Positions 48,985 through 61,300 of a stretch of 64,000 nt of DNA are shown piece after piece. The stretch spans positions 58,041,292-58,105,291 of the forward strand of contig OZ010611.1 of assembly GCA_963932145.1 (NCBI GenBank), written 5' to 3'. Below the pieces are notes generated by a model. It ran no database searches, was not told where the DNA came from, and saw only the letters and a list, made by a program, of their open reading frames with translations. Source of the stretch: Acanthosepion lycidas. Lineage: Eukaryota; Mollusca; Cephalopoda; Sepiida; Sepiidae. How positions within the stretch are numbered: position 1 is the stretch's first letter; each line of letters opens with the position of its first letter. The position numbers and the translations under genes were made by a program.

Positions 48985-50183
48985 GAAATTATTTTTCATT
49001 CTAATTCATAGAAATGGAGTAGCGTGCAATGGTGTCGTCTCATACAACTGTGAGTTAGTAGAAAAATTTGTGGGCACAAAATGTTTGATCAGAGTCTTAT
49101 TCTCTTCTGTTTGTGCCTTGTCTTTACCTTTTCCTTCTATATTTAACATTATGTAGAGGCAAGGCCCCCTCTAAATCTGGATTGATATTATTTTTCATTC
49201 TAATTCATTGAAATGGAGTAGCGTGCAATGGTGTCGTCTCATACAACTGTGAGTTAGTAGATAAAATTGTGGGCACAAAATGGGTGATCAGTGTCTTATT
49301 CTCTTCTGTTTGTGCCTTGTCTTTAGCTTTTTCTTCTATATTTAACATTATGTAGAGGCAAGGCCCCCCTCTAAATCTGGATTGAAATTATTTTTCATTC
49401 TAATTCATAGAAATGGAGTAGCGTGCAATGGTGTCGTCTCATACAACTGTGAGTTAGTAGAAAAATCTGTGGGCACAAAATGGGTGATCAGTGACTTATT
49501 CTCTGCTGTTTGTGCCTTGTCTTTAGCTTTTTCTTCTATATTTAACATTATGTAGAGGCAAGACGCCCCTCTAAATCTGGATTGAAATTATTTTTCATTC
49601 TAATTCATAGAAATGGAGTAGCGTGCAATGGTGTCGTCTCATACAACTGTGAGTTAGTAGAAAAACTTGTGGGCACAAAATGTTTGATCAGAGACTTATT
49701 CTCTTCTGTTTGTGCCTTGTCTTTACCTTTTCCTTCTTTATTTAACATTATGGAGAGGCAAGGCCCCCCTCTAAATCTGGATTGAAATTATTTTTCATTC
49801 TAATTCATAGAAATGGAATAGCGTGCAATGGTGTCGTCTCATAAAACTGTGAGTTAGTACAAAAATTTGTGGGCACAAAATTGGTGATCAGTGTCTTATT
49901 CTCTTCTGTTTGTGCCTTGTCTTCACCTTTTTCTTCTATATTTAACATTATGTAGAGGCAAGGCCCCCCTCTAAATCTGGATTGAAATTATTTTTCATTC
50001 TAATTCATAGAAATGGAGTAGCGTGCAATGGTGTCGTCTCATACAACTGTGAGTTAGTAGAAATATCTGTGGGCACAAAATGGGTGATCAGTGAATTATT
50101 CTCTGCTGTTTGTGCCTTGTCTTTAGCTTTTTCTTCTATATTTAACATTATGTAGAGGCAAGGCGCCCCTCTAAATCTGGATT

Positions 50184-50783
50184 GAAATTATTTTTCATTC
50201 TAATTCATAGAAATGGAGTAACGTCCAATGTTGTCGTCTCATACAACTGTGAGTTAGTATAAAAATCTGTGGGCACAAAATGGGTGATCAGTGACTTATT
50301 CTCTGCTGTTTGTGCCTTGTCTTTAGCTTTTTCTTCTATATTTCACATTATGTAGAGGCAAGGCGCCCCTCTAAATCTGGATTGAAATTATTTATCATTG
50401 TAATTCATAGAAATGGAGTAACGTCCAATGGTGTCGTCTCATACAACTGTGAGTTAGTAGAAAAATTTGTGGGCACAAAATGGGTGATCAGTGTCTTATT
50501 CTCTTCTGCTTTTGCCTTGTCTTTAGCATTTTCTTCTATATTTAACATTATGTAGAGGCAAGGCCCCCCTCTAAATCTGGATTGAAATTATTTTTCATTC
50601 TAATTCATAGAAATGGAGTAGCGTGCAATGGTGTCATCTCATACAACAGTGAGTTAGTAGAAAAATTTGTGGGCACAAAATGGGTGATCAGTGTCTTATT
50701 CTCTTCTGTTTGTGCCTTGTTTTTAGCTTTTTCTTGTATATTTAACATTGTGTATTGGCAAGGCCACCCTCTAAATCTGGATT
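50184..50783 (+). repeat. Anchor trimer of the super-repeat, copy 3
   Basis: Same linked markers as 28782 and 39982, exactly 10202 bp after copy 2. Private changes are TTTATCATTG near 50393, TCTGCTTTTGCC near 50505 and TGTCATCTC in the third unit. The following unit at 50784 (TTTGATCAGAG, TTTTCC, ATGAAGAGGC) matches 29380. Confidence 0.87.
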
Positions 50784-51583
50784 GAAATTATTTTTCATTC
50801 TAATTCATAGAAATGGAGTAGCGTGCAATGGTGTCGTCTCATACAACTGTGAGTTAGTAGAAAAATTTGTAGGCACAAAATGTTTGATCAGAGTCTTATT
50901 CTCTTCTGTTTGTGCCTTGTCTTTACCTTTTCCTTCTATATTTAACATTATGAAGAGGCAAGGCCCCCCTCTAAATCTGGATTGAAATTATTTTGCATTC
51001 TAATTCATAGAAATGGAGTAGCGTGCAATGGTATCGTCTCATACAACTGTGAGTTAGTAGATAAAATTGTGGGCACAAAATGGGTGATCAGTGTCTTATT
51101 CTCTTCTGTTTGTGCCTTGTCTTTAGCTTTTTCTTCTATATTTAACATTATGTAGAGGCAAGGCCCCCCTCTAAATCTGGATTGAAATTATTTTTCATTC
51201 TAATTCATAGAAATGGAGTAGCGTGCAATGGTGTCGTCTCATACAACTGTGAGTTAGTAGAAAAATCTGTGGGCACAAAATGGGTGATCAGTGACTTATT
51301 CTCTGCTGTTTGTGCCTTGTCTTTAGCTTTTTCTTCTATATTTAACATTATGTAGAGGCAAGGCGCCCCTCTAAATCTGGATTGAAATTATTTTTCATTC
51401 TAATTCATAGAAATGGAGTAGCGTGCAATGGTGTCGTCTCATACAACTGTGAGTTAGTAGAAAAACTTGTGGGCACAAAATGTTTGATCAGAGACTTATT
51501 CTCTTCTGTTTGTGCCTTGTCTTTACCTTTTCCTTCTTTATTTAACATTATGGAGAGGCAAGGCCCCCCTCTAAATCTGGATT
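50784..51583 (+). repeat. Four monomers linking anchor 3 to the 10-mer
   Basis: Order: ATGAAGAGGC unit; TTTGCATTC with TAGATAAAATTG; AAAAATCTG with CTCTGCTG; and AAAAACTTG with GATCAGAGAC, CTTCTTTATTT and ATGGAGAGGC. The last carries the same rare CTTCTTTATTT/ATGGAGAGGC pair as the unit at 49584, 1800 bp upstream, showing a 9-monomer offset between the two segments. Confidence 0.78.
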
Positions 51584-53581
51584 GAAATTATTTTTCATTC
51601 TAATTCATAGAAATGGAATAGCGTGCAATGGTGTCGTCTCATAAAACTGTGAGTTAGTAGAAAGAATTTGTGGGCACAAAATGGGTGATCAGTGATTATT
51701 CTCTTCTGTTTGGGCCTTGTCTTTAGCTTTTTCTTCTATATTTAACATTATGTGCAGGGCAGGCCCCCCTCTAAATCTGAATTGAAATTAATTTTCATTC
51801 TAATTCATAGAAATGGAGTAGCGTGCAATGGTGTCGTCTCATACAACTGTGAGTTAGTAGAAAAATCTGTGGGCACAAAATGGATGATCAGTGATTTATT
51901 CTCTGCTGTTTGTGCCTTGTCTTTAGCTTTTTCTTATATATTTAACATTATGTAGAGGCAAGGCGCCCCTTTAAATCTGGATTGAAATTATTTTTCATTC
52001 TAATTCATAGAAATGGAGTAACGTCCAATAGTGTCGTCTCATACAACTGTGAGTTAGTAGAAAAATCTGTGGGCACAAAATGGGTGATCAGTGATTTATT
52101 CTCTGCTGTTTGTGCCTTGTCTTTAGCTTTTTCTTCTATATTTAACATTATGTAGAGGCAAGGCGCCCCTCCAAATCTGGATTGAAATTATTTTTCATTC
52201 TAATTCATAGAAATGGAGTAGTGTGCAATGGTGTCGTCTCATACAACTGTGAGTTAGTAGAAAAATTTGTGGGCACAAAATGGGTGATCAGTGTCTTATT
52301 CTCTTCTGTTTGTGCCTTGTCTTTAGCTTTTTCTTGTATATTTAACATTGTGCAGAGGCAAGGCCACCCTCTAAATCTGGATTGAAATTATTTTTCATTC
52401 TAATTCATAGAAATGGAGTAGCGTGCAATGGTGTCGTCTCATACAACTGTGAGTTAGTAGAAAAATTTGTGGGCACAAAATGTTTGATCAGAGTTTTATT
52501 CTCTTCTGTTTGTGCCTTGTCTTTACCTTTTCCTTCTATATTTAACACTATGTAGAGGCAAGGCCCCCTCTAAATCTGGATTGAAATTATTTTTCATTCT
52601 AATTCATAGAAATGGAGTAGCGTGCAATGGTGTCGTCTCATACAACTGTGAGTTAGTAGAAAAAATAGTGGGCACAAAATGTGTGATCAGTGTCTTATTC
52701 TCTTCTGTTTGTGCCTTGTCTTTAGCTTTTTCTTCTATATTTAACATTATGTAGAGGCAAGGTCCCCCTCTAAATCTGGATTGAAATTATTTTTCATTCT
52801 AATTCATAGATATGGAGTAGCGTGCAATGGTGTCGTCTCATACAACTGTGAGTTAGTAGAAAAATTTGTGGGCACAAAATGTTTGATCAGAGTCTTATTC
52901 TCTTCTGTTTGTGCCTTGTCTTTACCTTTTCCTTCTATATTTAACATTATGTAGAGGCAAGGCCCCCTCTAAATCTGGATTGATATTATTTTTCATTCTA
53001 ATTCATTGAAATGGAGTAGCGTGCAATGGTGTCGTCTCATACAACTGTGAGTTAGTAGATAAAATTGTGGGCACAAAATGGGTGATCAGTGTCTTATTCT
53101 CTTCTGTTTGTGCCTTGTCTTTAGCTTTTTCTTCTATATTTAACATTAAGTAGAGGCAAGGCCCCCCTCTAAATCTGGATTGAAATTATTTTTCATTCTA
53201 ATTCATAGAAATGGAGTAGCGTGCAATGGTGTCGTCTCATACAACTGTGAGTTAGTAGAAAAATCTGTGGGCACAAAATGGGTGATCAGTGACTTATTCT
53301 CTGCTGTTTGTGCCTTGTCTTTAGCTTTTTCTTCTATATTTAACATTATGTAGAGGCAAGGCGCCCCTCTAAATCTGGATTGAAATTATTTTTCATTCTA
53401 ATTCATAGAAATGGAGTAGCGTGCAATGGTGTCGTCTCATACAACTGTGAGTTAGTAGAAAAACTTGTGGGCACAAAATGTTTGATCAGAGACTTATTCT
53501 CTTCTGTTTGTGCCTTGTCTTTACCTTTTCCTTCTATATTTAACATTATGTAGAGGCAAGGCCCCCCTCTAAATCTGGATT
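51584..53581 (+). repeat. 10-monomer repeat (1998 bp), first copy
   Basis: It begins GGAATAGCG with CATAAAACTG and AAAGAATTTG, ending GTGCAGGGCAGG. Then come a GAAATTAATTTTC unit with TTATATATTT and GCCCCTTTAAATC, a GTCCAATAG unit, the CATTGTGCAGAGGC unit and the AACACTATG unit. The series restarts at 53582. The rare GAAATTAATTTTC/TTATATATTT unit appears only in these two places. Confidence 0.85.
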
Positions 53582-54980
53582 GAAATTATTTTTCATTCTA
53601 ATTCATAGAAATGGAATAGCGTGCAATGGTGTCGTCTCATAAAACTGTGAGTTAGTAGAAAGAATTTGTGGGCACAAAATGGGTGATCAGTGATTATTCT
53701 CTTCTGTTTGGGCCTTGTCTTTAGCTTTTTCTTCTATATTTAACATTATGTGCAGGGCAGGCCCCCCTCTAAATCTGAATTGAAATTAATTTTCATTCTA
53801 ATTCATAGAAATGGAGTAGCGTGCAATGGTGTCGTCTCATACAACTGTGAGTTAGTAGAAAAATCTGTGGGCACAAAATGGATGATCAGTGATTTATTCT
53901 CTGCTGTTTGTGCCTTGTCTTTAGCTTTTTCTTATATATTTAACATTATGTAGAGGCAAGGCGCCCCTTTAAATCTGGATTGAAATTATTTTTCATTCTA
54001 TTTCATAGAAATGGAGTAACGTCCAATAGTGTCGTCTCATACAACTGTGAGTTAGTAGAAAAATCTGTGGGCACAAAATGTTTGATCAGAGTCTTATTCT
54101 CTTCTGTTTGTGCCTTGTCTTTACCTTTTCCTTCTATATTTAACACTATGTAGAGGCAAGGCCCCCTTTAAATCTGGATTGAAATTATTTTTCATTCTAA
54201 TTCATAGAAATGGAGTAGCGTGCAATGGTGTCGTCTCATACAACTGTGAGTTAGTAGATAAAATTGTGGGCACAAAATGGGTGATCAGTGTCTTATTCTC
54301 TTCTGTTTGTGCCTTGTCTTTAGCTTTTTCTTCTATATTTAACATTATGTAGAGGCAAGGCGCCGCTCTAAATCTGGATTGAAATTATTTTTCATTCTAA
54401 TTCATAGAAATGGAGTAGCGTGCAATGGTGTCGTCTCATACAACTGTGAGTTAGTAGAAAAATCTGTGGGCACAAAATGGGTGATCAGTGACATATTCTC
54501 TGCTGTTTGTGCCTTGTCTTTAGCTTTTTCTTCTATATTTAACATTATGTAGAGGCAAGGCGCCCCTCTAAATCTGGATTGAAATTATTTTTCATTCTAA
54601 TTCATAGAAATGGAGTAGCGTGCAATGGTGTCGTCTCATACAACTGTGAGTTAGTAGAAAAATTTGTGGGCACAAAATGTTTGATCAGAGTCTTATTCTC
54701 TTCTGTTTGTGCCATGTCTTTAGCTTTTTCTTTTATATTTAACATTATGTAGAGGCAAGGCCCCCCTCTAAATCTGGATTGAAATTATTTTTCATTCTAA
54801 TTCATAGAAATGGAATAGCGTGCAATGGTGTCGTCTCATAAAACTGTGAGTTAGTAGAATGAATTTGTGTGCACAAAATGGGTGATCAGTGATTATTCTC
54901 TTCTGTTTGGGCCTTGTCTTTAGCTTTTTCTTCTATATTTAACATTATGTGCAGGGCAGGCCCCCCTCTAAATCTGGATT
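53582..54980 (+). repeat. Second copy of the 10-mer, shortened
   Basis: The first two units repeat 51584-51983. The third is a hybrid (53982-54180), after which the order continues with TAGATAAAATTG, CTCTGCTG, TTTGATCAGAG and GGAATAGCG units. Variants include CATATTCTC near 54492, GCCATGTC near 54711 and TTGTGTGCAC near 54866. Confidence 0.8.
53982..54180 (+). repeat. Hybrid monomer, two-unit deletion
   Basis: The front (GTAACGTCCAATAG, AAAAATCTG) equals the unit at 51984. The back (TTTGATCAGAG, TTTTCC, AACACTATG) equals the unit at 52384. The exchange lies between monomer positions of about 85 and 100, next to the dyad, and removed two units relative to the first copy. AACACTATG is a rare variant that makes the parentage clear. 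Confidence 0.83.
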
Positions 54981-55980
54981 GAAATTATTTTTCATTCTAA
55001 TTCATAGACATGGAGTAGCGTGCAATGGTGTCGTCTCATACAACTGTGAGTTAGTACAAAAATCTGTGGGCACAAAATGTTTGATCAGAGTCTTATTCTC
55101 TTCTATTTATGCCTTGTCTTTAGCTTTTTCTTCTATATTTAACATTATGTAGAGGCAAGGACCCCCTCTAAATCTGGATTGAAATTATTTTTCATTCTAA
55201 TTCATAGAAATGGAGTAGCGTGCAATGGTGTCGTCTCATACAACTGTGAGTTAGTAGAAAATTTCGTTGGCACAAATTGGGTGATCAGTGTCTTATTCTC
55301 TTCTGTTTGTGCCTTGTCTTTAGCTTTTTCTTTTATATTTAACATTATGTAGAGGCAAGGCCCCCCTCTAAATCTGGATTGAAATTATTTTTCATTCTAA
55401 TTCATAGAAATGGAGTAGTGCGCAATGGTGTCGTCTCATCCCACTGTGAATTAGTAGAAAAATCTGTGGGCACAAAATGGGTGATCAGTGACTTATTCTC
55501 TGCTGTTTGTGCCTTGTCTTTAGCTTTTTCTTCTATATTTAACATTATGTAGAGGCAAGGCCCCCCTCTAAATCTGGATTGAAATTATTTTTCATTCTAA
55601 TTCATAGAAATGGAGTAGCGTGCAATGGTGTCGTCTCATACAACTGTGAGTTAGTAGAAAAATTTGTGGGCACAAAATGTTTGATCAGAGTCTTATTCTC
55701 TTCTGTTTGTGCCTTGTCTTTACCTTTTCCTTCTATATTTAACATTATGTATAGGCAAGGCCTCCCTCTAAATCTGGATTGAAATTATTTTTCATTCTAA
55801 TTCATAGAAATGGAGTAGTATGCAATGGTGTCGTCTCATAAAACTGTGAGTTAGTAGAAAGAATTTGTGGGCACAAAATGGGTGATCAGTGATTATTCTC
55901 TTCTGTTTGGGCCTTGTCTTTAGCTTTTTCTTCTATATTTAACATTATGTGCAGGGCAGGCCCCCCTCTAAATCTGAATT
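54981..55980 (+). repeat. Five diverged monomers preceding the 6-mer
   Basis: The order resembles the following 6-mer but the units differ: ATTTATGCC with GGACCCCC; AAATTTCGTTGGCAC with TTTTATATTT; GTAGTGCGC with CATCCCACTG; TTTGATCAGAG with TATAGGCAAGGCCTCCC; and GTAGTATGC ending GTGCAGGGCAGG. It is probably an older version of the cassette amplified at 55981-58380. Confidence 0.75.
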
Positions 55981-57180
55981 GAAATTATTTTTCATTCTAA
56001 TTCATAGAAATGGAGTAGCGTGCAATGGTGTCGTCTCATACAACTGTGAGTTAGTAGAAAAATTTGTGGGCACAAAATGGGTGATCATTGACTTATTCTC
56101 TTCTGTTTGTGCCTTGTCTTTAGCTTTTTCTTCTATATTTAACATTATGTAGAGGCAAGACCCCCCTCTAAATCTGGATTGAAATTATTTTTCATTCTAA
56201 TTCATAGAAATGGAGTAGCGTGCAATGGTGTTGTCTCATATAACTGTGAGTTAGCAGAAAAATTTGTGGGCACAAAATGGGTGATCAGTGAATTATTCTC
56301 TTCTGTTTGTGCCTTGTCTTTACCTTTTTCTTCTATATTTAACATTATGTAGAAGCAAGGCCCCTCTCTAAATCTGGATTGAAATTATTTTTCATTCTAA
56401 TTCATAGACATGGAGTAGCGAGCAATGGTGTCGTCTCATACAACTGTGAGTTAGTAGAAAAATTTGTGGGCACAAAATGTTTGATCAGAGTCTTTTTCTC
56501 TTCTGTTTATGCCTTGTCTTTAGCTTTTTCTTCTATATTTAACATTATGTAGAGGCAAGGACCCCCTCTAAATCTGGATTGAAATTATTTTTCATTCTAA
56601 TTCATAGAAATGGAGTAGCGTGCAATGGTGTCGTCGCATACAACTGTGAGTTAGTAGAAAATTTTGTGGGCACAAATTGGGTAATCAGTGTCTTATTCTC
56701 TTCTGTTTGTGCCATGTCTTTAGCTTTTTCTTTTATATTTAACATTATGTAGAGGCAAGGCCCCCCTCTAAATCTGGATTGAAATTATTTTTCATTCTAA
56801 TTCATAGAAATGGAATAGCGCGCAATGGTGTCGTCTAATCCCACTGTGAGTTAGTAGAAAAATCTGTGGGCACAAAATGGGTGATCAGTGACTTATTCTC
56901 TGCTGTTTGTGCCTTGTCTTTAGCTTTTTCTTCTATATTTAACATTATGTAGAGGCAAGGCCCCCCTCTAAATCTGGATTGAAATTATTTTTCATTCTAA
57001 TTCATAGAAATGGAGTAGCGTGCAATTGTGTCGTCTCATAAAACTGTGAGTTAGTAGAAAGAATTTGTCGGCACAAAATGGGTGATCAGTGATTATTCTC
57101 TTCTGTTTGGGCCTTGTCGTTAGCTTTTTCTTCTATATTTAACATTATGTGCAGGGCAGGCCCCCCTCTAAATCTGAATT
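55981..57180 (+). repeat. 6-monomer higher-order repeat, copy 1 (1200 bp)
   Basis: Units: GATCATTGAC; GTGTTGTC with CATATAACTG and AGAAGCAAGG; TAGACATGG with GAGCAATGG and TCTTTTTCTC; GTCGTCGCATAC with GGGTAATCAG; GCGCGCAATGG with CTAATCCCACTG; and CAATTGTGTC with TTTGTCGGCAC and TTGTCGTTAGC. I found no difference from the next copy anywhere in the unit. Confidence 0.93.
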
Positions 57181-58380
57181 GAAATTATTTTTCATTCTAA
57201 TTCATAGAAATGGAGTAGCGTGCAATGGTGTCGTCTCATACAACTGTGAGTTAGTAGAAAAATTTGTGGGCACAAAATGGGTGATCATTGACTTATTCTC
57301 TTCTGTTTGTGCCTTGTCTTTAGCTTTTTCTTCTATATTTAACATTATGTAGAGGCAAGACCCCCCTCTAAATCTGGATTGAAATTATTTTTCATTCTAA
57401 TTCATAGAAATGGAGTAGCGTGCAATGGTGTTGTCTCATATAACTGTGAGTTAGCAGAAAAATTTGTGGGCACAAAATGGGTGATCAGTGAATTATTCTC
57501 TTCTGTTTGTGCCTTGTCTTTACCTTTTTCTTCTATATTTAACATTATGTAGAAGCAAGGCCCCTCTCTAAATCTGGATTGAAATTATTTTTCATTCTAA
57601 TTCATAGACATGGAGTAGCGAGCAATGGTGTCGTCTCATACAACTGTGAGTTAGTAGAAAAATTTGTGGGCACAAAATGTTTGATCAGAGTCTTTTTCTC
57701 TTCTGTTTATGCCTTGTCTTTAGCTTTTTCTTCTATATTTAACATTATGTAGAGGCAAGGACCCCCTCTAAATCTGGATTGAAATTATTTTTCATTCTAA
57801 TTCATAGAAATGGAGTAGCGTGCAATGGTGTCGTCGCATACAACTGTGAGTTAGTAGAAAATTTTGTGGGCACAAATTGGGTAATCAGTGTCTTATTCTC
57901 TTCTGTTTGTGCCATGTCTTTAGCTTTTTCTTTTATATTTAACATTATGTAGAGGCAAGGCCCCCCTCTAAATCTGGATTGAAATTATTTTTCATTCTAA
58001 TTCATAGAAATGGAATAGCGCGCAATGGTGTCGTCTAATCCCACTGTGAGTTAGTAGAAAAATCTGTGGGCACAAAATGGGTGATCAGTGACTTATTCTC
58101 TGCTGTTTGTGCCTTGTCTTTAGCTTTTTCTTCTATATTTAACATTATGTAGAGGCAAGGCCCCCCTCTAAATCTGGATTGAAATTATTTTTCATTCTAA
58201 TTCATAGAAATGGAGTAGCGTGCAATTGTGTCGTCTCATAAAACTGTGAGTTAGTAGAAAGAATTTGTCGGCACAAAATGGGTGATCAGTGATTATTCTC
58301 TTCTGTTTGGGCCTTGTCGTTAGCTTTTTCTTCTATATTTAACATTATGTGCAGGGCAGGCCCCCCTCTAAATCTGAATT
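57181..58380 (+). repeat. 6-monomer higher-order repeat, copy 2 (1200 bp)
   Basis: By line-by-line reading, 57120-58480 is identical to 55920-57280, about 1361 bp. The bounding differences are T/G at 55919/57119 and G/T at 57281/58481. All of the odd private variants are shared, so the duplication is very young or was homogenised by conversion. Confidence 0.93.
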
Positions 58381-61300
58381 GAAATTATTTTTCATTCTAA
58401 TTCATAGAAATGGAGTAGCGTGCAATGGTGTCGTCTCATACAACTGTGAGTTAGTAGAAAAATTTGTGGGCACAAAATGGTTGATCATTGACTTATTCTC
58501 TTCTGTTTGTGCCTTGTCTTTAGCTTTTTCTTCTATATTTAACATTATGTAGAGGCAAGGCCCCCCTCTAAATCTGGATTGAAATTATTTTTCATTCTAA
58601 TTCATAGAAAAGAAGTAGCGTGCAATGGTGTCGTCTCATACAACTGTGAGTTAGTAGAAAAATTTGTGGGCACAAAATGGGTGATCAGTGTCTTATTCTC
58701 TTCTGTTTGTGCCTTGTCTTTACCTTTTTCTTCTATATTTAACATTATGTAGAGGCAAGGCCCCCCTCTAAATCTGGATTGAAATTATTTTTCATTCTAA
58801 TTCATAGAAATGGAGTAGCGTGCAATGGTGTCGTCTCATACAACTGTGAGTTAGTAGAAAAATTTGTGGGCACAAAATGGGTGATCACTGTCTTATACTC
58901 TTCTGTTTGTGCCTTGTCTTTACCTTTTTCTTCTATATTTAACATTATGTAGAGGCAAGGCCCCCCTCTAAATCTGGATTGAAATTATTTTTCATTCTAA
59001 TTCATAGAAATGGAATAGCGTGCAACGGTGTCGTCTCATACAACTGTGAGTTAGTAGAATAATTTGCGGGCACAAAATGGGTGATCAGTGAATTATTCTC
59101 TTCTGTTTGTGCCTTGTCTTTACCTTTTTCTTCTATATTTAAGATTATGTAGAGGCAAGGCCCCTCTCTAAATCTGGATTGAAATTATTTTTCATTCTAA
59201 TTCATAGAAATGGAGTAGCGTGCAATGGTGTCGTCTCATACAACTGTGAGGTAGTAGAAAAATTTGTGGGCACAAAATGTTTGATCAGAGTCTTATCTCT
59301 TCTGTTTGTGCCTTGTCTTTAGCTTTTTCTTCTATATTTAACATTATGTAGAGGCAAGGCCCCCGTCTAAATCTGGATTGAAATTATTTTTCATTCTAAT
59401 TCATAGAAATGGAGTAGCGTGCAATGGTGTCGTCTCATACAACTGTGAGTTAGTAGAAATTTTGTGGGCACAAAATGGGTGATCAGTGTCTTATTCTCTT
59501 CTGTTTGTGCCTTGTCTTTAGCTTTTTCTTCTATATTTTACATTATGTAGAGGCAAGGCCACCCTCTAAATCTGGATTGAAATTATTTTTCATTCTAATT
59601 CATAGAAATGGAGTAGCGTGCAATAGTGTCGTATCATACAACTGTGAGTTAGTAGAAAGAATTTATGGGCACAAAATGGGTGATCAGTAATTATTCTCTT
59701 CTGTTTGGGCCTTGTCTTTAGCTTTTTCTTCTATATTTTACATTATGTGCAGGGCAGGCCCCCCTCTAAATCTGAATTGAAATTATTTTTCATTCTAATT
59801 CATAGAAATGGAGTAGCGGGCAATGGTGTCGTCTCATAAAACTGTGAGTTAGTAGAAAAATCTGTGGGCACAAAATGGGTGATCAGTGACTTATTCTCTG
59901 CTGTTTGTGCCTTGTCTTTACCTTTTTCTTCTATATTTAACATTATGTAGAGGCAAGGCGCCCCTCTAAATCTGGATGGAAATTATTTTTCATTCTAATT
60001 CATAGAAATGGAGTAGCGTGCAATGGTGTCGTCTCATACAACTGTGAGTTAGTAGAAAAATTTGTGGGCACAAAATGTTTGACCAGAGTCTTATTCTCTT
60101 CTGTTTGTGCCTTGTCTTTACCTTTTTCTTCTATATTTAGTATTATGTAGAGGCAAGGCGCCCCTCTAAATCTGGATTGAAATTATTTTTCATTCTAATT
60201 CATAGAAATGGAGTAACGTGCAATGGTGTCGTCTCATACAACTGTGAGTTAGTAGAAAAATCTGTGGGCACAAAATGGGTGATCAGTGACTTATTCTTTG
60301 CTGTTTGTGCCTTGTCTTTACCTTTTTCTTCTATATTTAACATTATGTAGAGGCAAGGCCCCCCTCTAAATCTGGATGGAAATTATTTTTCATTCTAATT
60401 CATAGAAATGGAGTAACGTGCAATGGTGTCGTCTCATACAACTGTGAGTTAGTACAAAAATCTGTGGGCACAAAATGGGTGATCAGTGACATATTCTCTG
60501 CTGTTTGCGCCTTGTCTTTAGCTTTTTCTTCTATATTTAACATAATGTGCAGGGCAGGCCCCCATCTAAATCTGAATTGAAATTATTTTTCATTCTAATT
60601 CATAGAAATGGAGTAGCGTGCAATGGTGTCGTCTCATACAACTGTGAGTTAGTAGAAAAATTTGTGGGCACAAAATGGTTGATCATTGACTTATTCTCTT
60701 CTGTTTGTGCCTTGTCTTTAGCTTTTTCTTCTATATTTAACATTATGTAGAGGCAAGGCCCCCCTCTAAATCTGGATTGAAATTATTTTTCATTCTAATT
60801 CATAGAAAAGAAGTAGCGTGCAATGGTGTCGTCTCATACAACTGTGAGTTAGTAGAAAAATTTGTGGGCACAAAATGGGTGATCAGTGTCTTATTCTCTT
60901 CTGTTTGTGCCTTGTCTTTAGCTTTTTCTTCTATATTTAACATTATGTAGAGGCAAGGGCACCGACTAATTCTGGATTGAAATTATTTTTCATTCTAATT
61001 CATAGAAATGGAGTAGCGTGCAATGGTGTCGTCTCATACAACTGTGAGTTAGTAGAAAAATTTGTGGGCACAAAGTGGGTGATCAGTGTCTTATTCTCTT
61101 CTGTTTATGCTTTGTCTTTAGCTTTTTCTTCTATATTTAACATTATGTAGAGGCAAGGCCCCCCTCTGAATCTGGATTGAAATTATTTTTCATTCTAATT
61201 CGTAGAAATGGAGTAGTGTGCAATGGTGTCGTCTCATACAACTGTGAACTAGTAGAAAAATTTGTTGGCACAAAATGGGTGATCAGTGAATTATTCTGTT

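Larger units (their letters stand above)
46784..50183 (+). repeat. Seventeen-monomer segment preceding anchor 3
   Basis: 46984 to about 47850 copies 36782 to about 37640 (offset 10202 bp). 48185-48984 carries the TAGGAAAAATTG/TAGATAAAATTG series of the 6-mer, and 49384 to about 49800 resembles 51184 to about 51600 (offset 1800 bp). The last unit (TAGAAATATCTG, GTGAATTATTC) matches 39782, again 10202 bp upstream. It is a patchwork that keeps total length while its middle differs from the corresponding 38-39.8 kb stretch. Confidence 0.75.

Noticed and set aside
55262..55270. TTTCGTTGG, resembling the first half of a human CENP-B box
   Set aside because: The second half (A at position 10, CGGG at 13-16) is missing and the motif occurs in a single variant monomer, created by a G-to-T change in the usual TTTGTGGGCAC context. 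It is coincidental.
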